Shown here piece by piece: positions 1 to 5,303 of a stretch of 5,303 bases of DNA. Below the pieces are notes generated by a model that was not told where the DNA came from, ran no database searches, and was given only the letters and a program-made list of their open reading frames with translations. How positions within the stretch are numbered: the stretch's first letter is position 1; every line of letters starts with the position of its first letter. A program made the translations under genes and the position numbers. This stretch comes from Saprospiraceae bacterium (GTDB taxonomy: Bacteria > Bacteroidota > Bacteroidia > Chitinophagales > Saprospiraceae): assembly GCA_007134625.1 (NCBI GenBank), contig SLKL01000010.1:1-5303 (forward strand), read 5' to 3'.

Positions 1-7
1 AAATGAG

Positions 8-1873
8 ATGTTCCCTGAATACGATCTGATTGTGGTAGGTGGTGGTCATGCCGGTTGCGAAGCTGCAGTTGCTGCTGCCAATCTGGGCTCCAAAGTGATG
101 TTGGTAACTATGAATATGCAGGTCATTGCGCAGATGTCCTGTAATCCCGCTATGGGTGGTGTGGCTAAAGGTCAGATAGTGAGAGAAATAGATGCGTTGG
201 GAGGATATACGGGCCTGGTTTCCGATTACTCTATGGTTCAGTTTCGTATGCTCAACCTGTCAAAAGGTCCCGCGATGTGGTCGCCGAGAACACAAAACGA
301 CCGCATGATGTTTGCTGCAAAATGGAGGCAATTGGCGGAGGAACACCCCAATATCGATTTTTGGCAGGAAATGGTAAAAGGTATAGTCGTCAAAGACGGA
401 AGAATCAAAGGGGTGCGAACAGGCATGGGATTAGAGATCCCTGCTAAATCAGTGGTGCTTACCAATGGTACATTTCTCAATGGCATTATTCACATTGGAG
501 AAAAGCAATTTGGAGGTGGTCGTGCCGGCGAAAAAGCTGCAACCGGAATTACCGAGCAGCTCCATGATCTAGGATTCCGTTCGGGACGTATGAAGACAGG
601 TACTCCTCCTAGAATTGATGGCAGAACCCTGGATTACAGCAAAATGGAAGCTCAATTTGGAGACGAAGGTGCCGGCAGATTTTCTTTTACCAAGACTGAA
701 CTGCCAGAACAACAGCTCCAATGCCACATCACCTATACCAATCCGGAAGTACACGAGCTGTTGAAAACCGGTTTTGATCGCAGTCCCATGTTTAATGGAA
801 GAATCAGGGGACTTGGACCGCGATATTGCCCCTCTATTGAAGATAAAATCGATCGTTTCTCACAGCGGGATAGGCATCAGATTTTCGTCGAACCGGAGGG
901 CTGGAATACCTGCGAGGTTTACGTCAATGGTTTTTCATCCTCACTCCCAGAGGACGTTCAGTATAAGGCGCTGAGAAAAATTGCCGGATTTAAAAATGCC
1001 AAGATGTTCCGCCCCGGTTATGCCATAGAATACGACTTTTTTCCTCCTACTCAATTGAAATTAACCCTGGAGACAAGATTGGTAGAAAATCTCTATTTTG
1101 CAGGACAAATCAACGGTACCACAGGCTATGAGGAGGCCGCTTGTCAGGGAATGATGGCCGGTATTAATGCCCATTTGAAGATTAACGAGCAGGAGCCTTT
1201 TATCCTGAAAAGATCGGAAGCTTATATCGGTGTGCTCATCGACGATTTGGTGAATAAGGGCACGGAGGAACCCTATCGTATGTTTACTTCTAGAGCGGAA
1301 TACAGAATTCTGCTTAGACAAGATAATGCCGATCTCCGTCTCACACCGCTCGCCGCCAAACTGGGAATGCGCGGAATGGAAGAGCGGATGAATAGGGTGA
1401 AATTGAAAAAAACCGAAATGGAGGATATCATTTGCTTTTTTAAACAAGAGAGCATAAGTCCTGAACAGGCTAATCATATGCTTGAGGAAAAGAACTCCTC
1501 AACGCTTAGTCAAAAAGTGAAGTTGCACTCTGTAATTACCCGACCGCATATTTCATTAAATAATCTGGCCAATTGTCACCCGGGATTGAAAGATTTTGTT
1601 CAAAAATGCGATCCCGAATCAGTCCAACTTGCAGAAATAAAAATGAAATACGAAGGCTACATTGCCCGGGAACAAGATCAGGTGGACAAGATGGAAAGAC
1701 TGGAAAAGGTTAGACTTCCTCAGGAATTCGATTACCAATCCCTCAAAGCACTTTCAGCTGAAGCAAGAGAAAAACTCACTCGAGTACAACCCATGACCAT
1801 AGGGCAGGCAAGCCGTATCAGTGGTGTCACTCCTGCCGATATTTCCGTTTTATTGGTGCATCAGGGAAGGTGA
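8..1873 (+). CDS. mnmG: tRNA uridine-5-carboxymethylaminomethyl(34) synthesis enzyme MnmG (GidA), complete
   Basis: FAD- and NADH-dependent cytosolic enzyme which, with the GTPase MnmE, installs the (carboxymethyl)aminomethyl group at C5 of wobble uridine 34 in certain tRNAs, using methylene-tetrahydrofolate as one-carbon donor (family knowledge). The 621-residue product matches the usual length of about 620-630. Visible marks are the N-terminal FAD-binding Rossmann motif GGGHAGCEAA (residues 11-20), the conserved SCNPAMGG segment (44-51, Cys45), the GGGRAGEKAA loop, the family signature GLGPRYCPSIEDK (268-280, Cys274) and the second signature AGQINGTTGYEEAACQG (365-381). A helical C-terminal domain, which in this family contacts MnmE and tRNA, ends in MTIGQASRISGV (596-607). 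The start at base 8 gives the typical MFPEYDLIVVGGG beginning; an ATG at base 3 is in another frame and soon stops. No frameshift or missing key residue is seen. Only 7 upstream bases are present, so its promoter and operon partners cannot be judged. Confidence 0.98.
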   Translation: MFPEYDLIVVGGGHAGCEAAVAAANLGSKVMLVTMNMQVIAQMSCNPAMGGVAKGQIVREIDALGGYTGLVSDYSMVQFRMLNLSKGPAMWSPRTQNDRMMFAAKWRQLAEEHPNIDFWQEMVKGIVVKDGRIKGVRTGMGLEIPAKSVVLTNGTFLNGIIHIGEKQFGGGRAGEKAATGITEQLHDLGFRSGRMKTGTPPRIDGRTLDYSKMEAQFGDEGAGRFSFTKTELPEQQLQCHITYTNPEVHELLKTGFDRSPMFNGRIRGLGPRYCPSIEDKIDRFSQRDRHQIFVEPEGWNTCEVYVNGFSSSLPEDVQYKALRKIAGFKNAKMFRPGYAIEYDFFPPTQLKLTLETRLVENLYFAGQINGTTGYEEAACQGMMAGINAHLKINEQEPFILKRSEAYIGVLIDDLVNKGTEEPYRMFTSRAEYRILLRQDNADLRLTPLAAKLGMRGMEERMNRVKLKKTEMEDIICFFKQESISPEQANHMLEEKNSSTLSQKVKLHSVITRPHISLNNLANCHPGLKDFVQKCDPESVQLAEIKMKYEGYIAREQDQVDKMERLEKVRLPQEFDYQSLKALSAEAREKLTRVQPMTIGQASRISGVTPADISVLLVHQGR

Positions 1874-1975
1874 TTTTTTTGTGCAAATTCCATCTTACTT
1901 AAAATAAACTGGATAAAGGAGTTGGTGGAGATTCCTTGATTCAGGATAGAGCTTTGCGGTGAATAATGTCCATTA

Positions 1976-1996
1976 TCTCCGCATAATTTGCGGAGA
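1976..1996. repeat. Perfect 8-bp inverted repeat (TCTCCGCA / TGCGGAGA)
   Basis: Arms at 1976-1983 and 1989-1996 are perfect complements around the 5-base spacer TAATT. The dyad joins one forward box and one inverted box of the array. A weaker equivalent (CGCA at 2032-2035, TGCG at 2041-2044, spacer of 5) sits at the matching place in the second tandem unit, immediately before the fic start codon. It could be a dimeric operator in DNA or a hairpin in RNA. There is no T-run after it, so it does not look like an intrinsic terminator for mnmG. Confidence 0.6.
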
Positions 1997-2004
1997 ATAG
2001 TAGC

Positions 2005-2030
2005 TTTGCGGTGAATATGTTGTATATTTG
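2005..2030 (+). promoter_or_regulatory. Candidate Bacteroidota-type promoter for fic
   Basis: TATATTTG at 2023-2030 fits the TAnnTTTG -7 consensus of the Bacteroidota housekeeping sigma factor exactly. A TTTG at 2005-2008 could serve as -33 element, but the spacing of 14 bases is shorter than the usual 19 or so, so the upstream half is doubtful. Transcription would begin around 2036, giving a very short leader before the ATG at 2049. The candidate lies inside the box array, so a protein bound there would compete with RNA polymerase. Confidence 0.35.
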
Positions 2031-2048
2031 TCGCATAAAATGCGGAGA

Positions 2049-3173
2049 ATGACAATCTACATACACCAAAAAGAAAATTGGACTGATTTTTTCTGGGACG
2101 AGAAAAAAGTATCGGCCATTTTAGGGGAAGCAAGAAATAAACAGGGCAGGCTACTTGGCAAAATGGAATCCTTGGGTTTTGAGTTACAAAATGAAGCAAT
2201 ATTAAATACCTTGACTCTCGATATTACCAAATCATCAGAAATTGAAGGTGAGCTTTTAGAACACAATCAAGTTCGATCATCTATTGCAAGACGACTTGGA
2301 ATAGAAGTTGCCGGCTTGGTTAACTCAGACAGGTATGTGGACGGTATAGTTGAGATGATGCTTGATGTAACGCAGAAATTTAATTTTCCCTTGACAAAGG
2401 AGAGGCTATTCGGTTGGCATGCAGCTTTATTTCCATACGGAAGGAGCAACCTGAGTAAAATTACAGTTGCCGACTGGAGGACAGACAAAACGGGGCCAAT
2501 GCAAGTCGTATCAGGGCCTATGGGTAAAGAAAAAGTACATTTTCAAGCTCCGGATTCCTCAAGGATAGAAGGTGAAATGGAGAAATTCCTGAGATGGTTT
2601 GAAAACAAGGAACAAATTGACTTGGTACTGAAAGCTGCTGTTGCACACCTCTGGTTTGTTACTATTCACCCATTTGATGATGGGAATGGACGAATCACAA
2701 GAGCTATTACGGATATGACTTTAGCCCGTTCTGATAAAAGCGTCAGAAGGTTTTACAGTATGTCTGCCCAGATTAGATTGGAAAGGAAACAATATTACGA
2801 AAAACTGGAAAAAGCGCAAAAAGGAGATTCAGATATTACAGATTGGATTTTATGGTTTTTGAAATGCTTAACCAACGCGATTGAGTCTTCTGAAAAAACC
2901 TTGTCGAAAATCCTGTATAAAGCGGAATTTTGGAAACTGCACTCTACCACTATTTTGAATAAAAGACAACTGAAAATAATCAATAGGCTATTGGATGGCT
3001 TTGACGGGAAACTTACCAGCTCTAAATGGGCAAAAATCAATAAATGCTCTCAGGATACTGCTCTCAGAGATATTCAGGATTTAATAGGTAAGGGGATTTT
3101 ACAAAAGGATGCAAGTGGTGGAAGAAGCACCAATTATTTGTTGATTAAGTTGGATTCACCATCTATGAAATGA
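2049..3173 (+). CDS. Fic-family protein with N-terminal inhibitory (DUF4172-like) region and C-terminal winged helix
   Basis: Probable protein AMP transferase moving AMP from ATP to a hydroxyl side chain of a target protein; target unknown. The 374-residue product has three parts. Residues 1-90 resemble the DUF4172 N-terminus of bacterial Fic proteins and contain SSEIEG (62-67), fitting the [S/T]xxxE[G/N] inhibitory motif; Glu66 would occlude the ATP site (class II, self-inhibited). The Fic core (about 95-275) carries the canonical HPFDDGNGRITR (207-218) with catalytic His207 and phosphate-binding residues intact, and a flap-like segment around 138-168. Residues about 303-366 look like a winged helix, with a probable recognition helix in SQDTALRDIQDLI (334-346). 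This order matches Shewanella SoFic-type proteins. In-frame alternative starts are TTG 2028 and ATG 2040; ATG 2049 is preferred because the family usually begins close to the MTIYIHQ-like segment. GGAG at 2044-2047 lies too near that ATG to be a normal ribosome site. By eye it is more AT-rich than mnmG, so acquisition by transfer is possible. Confidence 0.93.
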   Translation: MTIYIHQKENWTDFFWDEKKVSAILGEARNKQGRLLGKMESLGFELQNEAILNTLTLDITKSSEIEGELLEHNQVRSSIARRLGIEVAGLVNSDRYVDGIVEMMLDVTQKFNFPLTKERLFGWHAALFPYGRSNLSKITVADWRTDKTGPMQVVSGPMGKEKVHFQAPDSSRIEGEMEKFLRWFENKEQIDLVLKAAVAHLWFVTIHPFDDGNGRITRAITDMTLARSDKSVRRFYSMSAQIRLERKQYYEKLEKAQKGDSDITDWILWFLKCLTNAIESSEKTLSKILYKAEFWKLHSTTILNKRQLKIINRLLDGFDGKLTSSKWAKINKCSQDTALRDIQDLIGKGILQKDASGGRSTNYLLIKLDSPSMK

Positions 3174-3243
3174 AACTAACCAAAATTCTGAATCATATCT
3201 GAGCACCTTACAAAAAATTGGAAGATAATAGAATTTTTTTTCG

Positions 3244-3279
3244 CGCAAAGGCGCAAAGAAGACGCAAAGTCACGCAAAG
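3244..3279. repeat. CGCAAAG low-complexity cluster (four copies)
   Basis: Exact CGCAAAG heptamers begin at 3244, 3252, 3263 and 3273, giving steps of 8, 11 and 10 bases. Similar runs of CGCAAAG separated by a few bases are, from general experience, frequent between genes in Bacteroidota genomes; their function is not established. The steps of roughly one helical turn between the later copies would place them on one DNA face, but with only four copies this is weak. Read on the complementary strand they encode an open frame of 62 codons that is best treated as spurious. Confidence 0.75.
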
Positions 3280-3356
3280 GATATGTGGTTAATGCAAGTT
3301 GATTGGTAGTCAAAAACACAAATTTCTTACACAAACGTCTGAACTTACTTAATTGC

Positions 3357-3381
3357 TTTGCCAAACCTTTGGCTTGGCAAA
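3357..3381. repeat. 8-bp inverted repeat TTTGCCAA / TTGGCAAA
   Basis: Perfect arms at 3357-3364 and 3374-3381 enclose 9 bases. Those 9 bases contain a second TTGGC, so GCCAA at 3360-3364 can pair either with 3369-3373 or with 3374-3378, giving two exclusive hairpins. Neither is followed by a T-run on either strand, so it is not a convincing intrinsic terminator. It lies nearly 190 bases downstream of the fic stop. Confidence 0.5.
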
Positions 3382-3409
3382 TTAGCTTACCATATTAGCT
3401 ATACTTATA

Positions 3410-3440
3410 CCTTGGACTGGTATGGGCAACTGGACGATAG
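3410..3440 (+). repeat. 31-bp direct repeat, left copy
   Basis: This copy matches 3696-3726 at 24 of 31 positions without gaps, sharing the blocks CCTTGGA, TATGG, CAA and GACGATAG. Read with codons starting at 3409 it gives TLDWYGQLDDRH followed by a stop. Together the two copies bracket the pair of double-hairpin units. It could be the scar of a duplicated gene end or the outer part of a larger composite element. Confidence 0.6.
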
Positions 3441-3480
3441 GCATTGATATTACCGCCATTTATAAAGGATCAAAATCTGA

Positions 3481-3552
3481 ATAATGTCACCCCTTCGGGG
3501 TTTTAATTCATTGGTAATTAATTATCTACAATCATATCACCCCTCTGGGGTT
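3481..3552 (-). repeat. REP-like double-hairpin unit, reverse orientation
   Basis: Read on the minus strand it consists of hairpin ACCCC-AGA-GGGGT (3539-3551), the linker GATATGATTGTAGA and further AT-rich bases, hairpin ACCCC-GAA-GGGGT (3489-3501), and the tail GACATTAT (3481-3488). The 37 bases between the stems compare with 36 in the second unit at 3622-3692, which has the same order of parts. Short stems with three-base loops and a fixed 3' tail resemble REP elements mobilised by RAYT (REP-associated tyrosine) transposases, but no such transposase is encoded in this window. Confidence 0.75.
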
Positions 3553-3621
3553 GTTTGTGAAGAAAGAATTTGGATAGACAGCACTTATTTCTCTTTATAG
3601 CATGTAATCAGGTAAGGACCG

Positions 3622-3692
3622 AATCCTGAAAGGATGATAGGATTGTAGAATTTATAGGGTAAAAATAAGGAATCCCGTTGGGATGACATTAT
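3622..3692 (+). repeat. REP-like double-hairpin unit, forward orientation
   Basis: It consists of hairpin ATCCT-GAA-AGGAT (3623-3635), the linker GATAGGATTGTAGA, hairpin ATCCC-GTT-GGGAT (3672-3684), and the tail GACATTAT (3685-3692). Compared with the reverse unit, the linker start is identical at all but one base, and the tail at all eight. Stem bases differ in a paired way (C-G replaced by T-A at two stem positions), so the fold is kept although the sequence changed. This covariation is good evidence that the hairpins matter, in DNA or RNA. Confidence 0.75.
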
Positions 3693-3695
3693 ACA

Positions 3696-3726
3696 CCTTG
3701 GATGAATATGGACAATTAGACGATAG
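3696..3726 (+). repeat. 31-bp direct repeat, right copy
   Basis: This is the partner of 3410-3440. With codons starting at 3695 it reads TLDEYGQLDDSLNDHSN and then stops. Between the ten TLDxYGQLDD codons of the two copies, all differences except one codon (TGG against GAA) are synonymous. It begins four bases after the tail of the forward double-hairpin unit. The first 14 bases including the preceding CA also occur, in the same reading phase, inside the TonB receptor gene at 5264-5277. Confidence 0.6.
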
Positions 3727-3785
3727 TCTCAATGATCATTCAAACTAACACCTCAGCCAATTACAATAAACACTCCACACATTTT

Positions 3786-3808
3786 TTTGTCATTATGATA
3801 TATCTTTA
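3786..3808 (+). promoter_or_regulatory. Weak promoter candidate for the TonB-dependent receptor gene
   Basis: TATCTTTA at 3801-3808 matches TAnnTTTG at all but the last base. A TTTG at 3786-3789, at the end of a run of seven T, is only 11 bases upstream, shorter than the usual spacing, so a true -33 partner is unclear. Transcription would start about 10 bases before the ATG at 3822. No ribosome binding site is visible, which is common in Bacteroidota. No recognised Fur box could be identified with confidence. Confidence 0.25.
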
Positions 3809-3821
3809 CAGCATCGATTCT

Positions 3822-5303
3822 ATGAAACCAATTTTTTTTCAAAATACAGTGAGTGCGATTTTTCTGGGAATAGGAATTTCCCTCTTGCCCCAAACCCTTT
3901 TTTCTACAACAAAAGAATCTCCCTCACCCAACATCCACACCCATGAATTCCAATATGAGATGGCTGCAGACACCACCGAGATTAGCTTATCAGCTACCAT
4001 TGACGAGATTGAAGTTCGAGCATTGGAGTCGCAAAGCCCGCTCAGATTGCAACCGGCAGCCATCAGTCAAATCGGAGCAGTTGAATTACAAAGCTTAAAC
4101 CCAAGAACAGTAGCTTCAGCCTTTAATTTTTCAGCAGGGGCAACTATTGAGGAGCGGGCGACAGCTTCCTATCGGGTAAATATCAGAGGAAGCTCGCTAA
4201 GGTCGCCGTTTGGAGTGAGAAATGTGAAAGTTTATTGGAATGGATTTTCCTTTACCACTTCAGAGGGAACAACGCCATTGAATTTTTTGGATATCTCGCT
4301 GATTAAAAACGCCACTGTTTTAAAGGGTCCTTCTGGAAGTCTATACGGTGCCGGGAATGGAGGTGTCATTTTATTTAATAATCAACCACAGAATCGCAAT
4401 AGTGTGGAAGTATCTGCATCAGGCGGGAGCTACAATCTACAGCGTCAGGCCATTCAATTGAATTATCAGGAAGATCATTTTTCCATTCATAGCGGCTATT
4501 CTCAGATGAGCTCAGATGGGTATCGCAATCACAGTGGTATGGATAAAAAAAACTTCTTCTTTTCTTCTAGTTTTTTCCCGTCAGCTAGTCAGAAAATAGA
4601 TTTTCACCTGTTATATGCTTACTTGTTTTATCAATTGCCCGGAGGCCTAACTCTTGAGCAATTTCAAGAAAATACTCGGCAAGCGCGTCCAAATGCCGCA
4701 GAACAGAATTCATCCATCGAGACACAAATGCTTTTCGCGGGCATCTCAGCCGAGCATCAACTTTCTTCCAATTGGATGAACAGGACTCATTTGTCGATGA
4801 GTACTATAGACTTTGATCACCCATTTATTTTGGATTATAAAACAGAGCTACAAAGGGAATGGGCAGGTCGAACTGTTTTTTATTACGACGATTTGTTGGG
4901 CAAACAACCTGTTCGTCTGGCATTGGGCGCAGAGTACCAAAATGGCAGAAAAACAGCCAATAACTTTGGCAATATTGGAGGAAGCAGAGACAGTTTACGT
5001 TTTGCAGATGACATCCGCACGACTAATACCTCTACTTTTCAGCAGTTAGAATGGAAGCCCGGAAATGGGTGGTTGATTACAGCAGCCTTGAGTCAGAATT
5101 TTACACGTTATCAGGTAGATCGCTATGCGGATAACATTGGAAGCGGTTCATGGCTGGTAAAAAGAAGTTTTGACCCGGTTTGGGTTCCAAGAATAGGTTT
5201 TAGCAAAGAATTGGGTGACCATTCAGTGATTTATGGTCTTTTTAGCGCAGGTTTTTCACCACCCACCTTGGATGAATTCAGAACTAATGAAGGAAGTGTC
5301 AAT
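3822..5303 (+). CDS. TonB-dependent outer-membrane receptor, N-terminal 494 codons (runs off the window)
   Basis: Outer-membrane active transporter that takes up a scarce ligand (siderophore, iron complex, cobalamin or glycan in this superfamily) with energy from TonB-ExbBD. The frame is open from ATG 3822 to the last base with no stop; the family is usually 650-1000 residues, so the C-terminal barrel is missing. Residues 1 to about 28 form a signal peptide with hydrophobic core (SAIFLGIGISLLP, 11-23). A TonB-box-like segment IDEIEVRA is at 60-67. The plug domain (about 70-190) contains YRVNIRGSSLRS and the diagnostic LKGPSGSLYGAGNGG (167-181). Alternating aromatic strands of the barrel follow, and GFSPPTLDEFRTNEGSVN (477-494) matches the conserved late-barrel stretch of siderophore-type receptors. 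The plug follows the signal region closely, without the carboxypeptidase-like N-terminal domain of SusC-type glycan receptors and without a FecA-type signalling domain. A metal or siderophore substrate is therefore more likely than glycan, though this stays unproven. Confidence 0.92.
   Translation, partial: MKPIFFQNTVSAIFLGIGISLLPQTLFSTTKESPSPNIHTHEFQYEMAADTTEISLSATIDEIEVRALESQSPLRLQPAAISQIGAVELQSLNPRTVASAFNFSAGATIEERATASYRVNIRGSSLRSPFGVRNVKVYWNGFSFTTSEGTTPLNFLDISLIKNATVLKGPSGSLYGAGNGGVILFNNQPQNRNSVEVSASGGSYNLQRQAIQLNYQEDHFSIHSGYSQMSSDGYRNHSGMDKKNFFFSSSFFPSASQKIDFHLLYAYLFYQLPGGLTLEQFQENTRQARPNAAEQNSSIETQMLFAGISAEHQLSSNWMNRTHLSMSTIDFDHPFILDYKTELQREWAGRTVFYYDDLLGKQPVRLALGAEYQNGRKTANNFGNIGGSRDSLRFADDIRTTNTSTFQQLEWKPGNGWLITAALSQNFTRYQVDRYADNIGSGSWLVKRSFDPVWVPRIGFSKELGDHSVIYGLFSAGFSPPTLDEFRTNEGSVN

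Larger units (their letters stand above)
1953..2051 (+). promoter_or_regulatory. Operator-like array of four TTTGCGGWGAATA boxes
   Basis: Four same-strand boxes are visible: TTTGCGGTGAATA at 1953-1965, TTTGCGGAGAATA at 1987-1999, TTTGCGGTGAATA at 2005-2017 and AATGCGGAGAATG at 2039-2051. Their starts are 34, 18 and 34 bases apart. The middle base of GCGGWGAAT alternates T, A, T, A. An inverted partner (complement reads TTATGCGGAGATAA) lies at 1973-1986, and a degenerate one (GTCGCATAA) at 2030-2038. The last box contains the probable fic start codon. The arrangement resembles an operator for a repressor that would block transcription or translation initiation. The Fic protein encoded just downstream has a winged-helix domain and is the natural candidate, but this is inference; no such site is known to me from literature. 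Confidence 0.55.
1950..2053. repeat. Imperfect 52-bp tandem duplication upstream of and overlapping the fic start
   Basis: Two consecutive 52-bp units, 1950-2001 and 2002-2053, align without gaps. The first 16 bases (AGCTTTGCGGTGAATA) are identical. The CGCATAA core (unit positions 31-37) and GCGGAGAAT (41-49) are also identical, while the stretch between has diverged. About 37 of the first 49 positions match. The second unit ends within the first two codons of the fic gene, so the duplication covers the whole presumed promoter and start region. The preserved blocks are the G/C-containing boxes described separately, which suggests selection for binding sites or structure rather than a recent neutral duplication. 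Confidence 0.85.
3174..3821. other. Gene-free, repeat-rich intergenic region of 648 bp
   Basis: No convincing coding frame lies here. Going left to right it holds an AT-rich leader after the fic stop, a cluster of four CGCAAAG motifs, an inverted repeat at 3357-3381, a 31-bp direct repeat copy, a double-hairpin unit in reverse orientation, about 70 bases of spacer, a second double-hairpin unit in forward orientation, the second direct-repeat copy, and a promoter-like stretch before the TonB receptor. The crowding of several repeat classes suggests a place where small mobile or REP-like elements have collected. No tRNA, CRISPR array or clear intrinsic terminator was seen. Confidence 0.8.

Noticed and set aside
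1061..1477. 138-codon open frame on the minus strand
   Set aside because: It lies wholly inside mnmG, whose frame is conserved along its whole length, and the peptide shows no recognisable domain; it is a shadow.
1874..1949. Terminator of mnmG from the T-run after its stop codon
   Set aside because: The T-run at 1875-1880 has no GC-rich hairpin before it, so intrinsic termination is not supported.
2028..2048. Upstream in-frame starts for fic (TTG 2028, ATG 2040)
   Set aside because: The extra residues MSHKMRR are not typical of the family N-terminus, TTG 2028 overlaps the -7-like element, and ATG 2049 gives the expected beginning. ATG 2040 cannot be fully excluded.
3176..3364. 62-codon open frame on the minus strand
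   Set aside because: It runs through the CGCAAAG cluster and other non-coding repeat sequence. Peptides rich in LRLCA-like stretches are the usual by-product of that repeat.
3357..3381. Intrinsic terminator for fic
   Set aside because: The hairpin has a 9-base loop, no T-run follows and it lies far from the stop codon; kept only as an inverted repeat.
3481..3692. CRISPR-like array from repeated short palindromes
   Set aside because: The repeats are in opposite orientations, stems are only 5 bp, spacings are not those of regular repeats and spacers, and no cas gene is present.
3839..4063. 74-codon open frame on the minus strand
   Set aside because: It is antisense to the signal peptide and plug start of the TonB receptor, which is strongly supported.
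4813..5049. 78-codon open frame on the plus strand
   Set aside because: It is an alternative frame inside the receptor barrel, which stays open across the whole stretch; the peptide has no recognisable motif.

Overview
The window looks like a chromosomal segment from a member of the Bacteroidota, probably a Cytophagales-like lineage. This rests on the style of the MnmG protein, the absence of clear Shine-Dalgarno sites, TAnnTTTG-like -7 elements, the CGCAAAG low-complexity motif, short REP-like hairpins ending in GACATTAT, and a TonB-dependent receptor. The lineage is inferred, not proven.

Layout, all on the + strand. Bases 8-1873 hold a complete mnmG (gidA), the tRNA wobble-uridine modification flavoprotein. 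Bases 1874-2048 are a short spacer. Its second half (1950-2053) is an imperfect 52-bp tandem duplication carrying four copies of a TTTGCGGWGAATA-like box, plus inverted partners, and it runs directly into the start codon of the next gene. Bases 2049-3173 encode a Fic-family protein with an N-terminal DUF4172-like region carrying an inhibitory motif, a canonical Fic active site and a C-terminal winged-helix domain. It is a probable self-inhibited AMP transferase that may also bind DNA. Bases 3174-3821 are a 648-bp gene-free region rich in repeats: a CGCAAAG cluster, an inverted repeat, two double-hairpin REP-like units in opposite orientation, and a 31-bp direct repeat bracketing those units. 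From 3822 to the window edge runs an open frame of 494 codons without a stop: the N-terminal part of an outer-membrane TonB-dependent receptor with signal peptide, TonB-box-like segment, plug and the first part of the barrel.

The three genes do not form an obvious pathway or operon. mnmG is housekeeping, the Fic gene seems to be an independently regulated unit with its own operator-like array, and the receptor lies behind a repeat-filled spacer with its own weak promoter candidate. The two strongest leads are the box array that ends on the fic start codon, which suggests autoregulation through the Fic protein's own winged-helix domain, and the inverted pair of double-hairpin elements, whose stems show compensatory changes.
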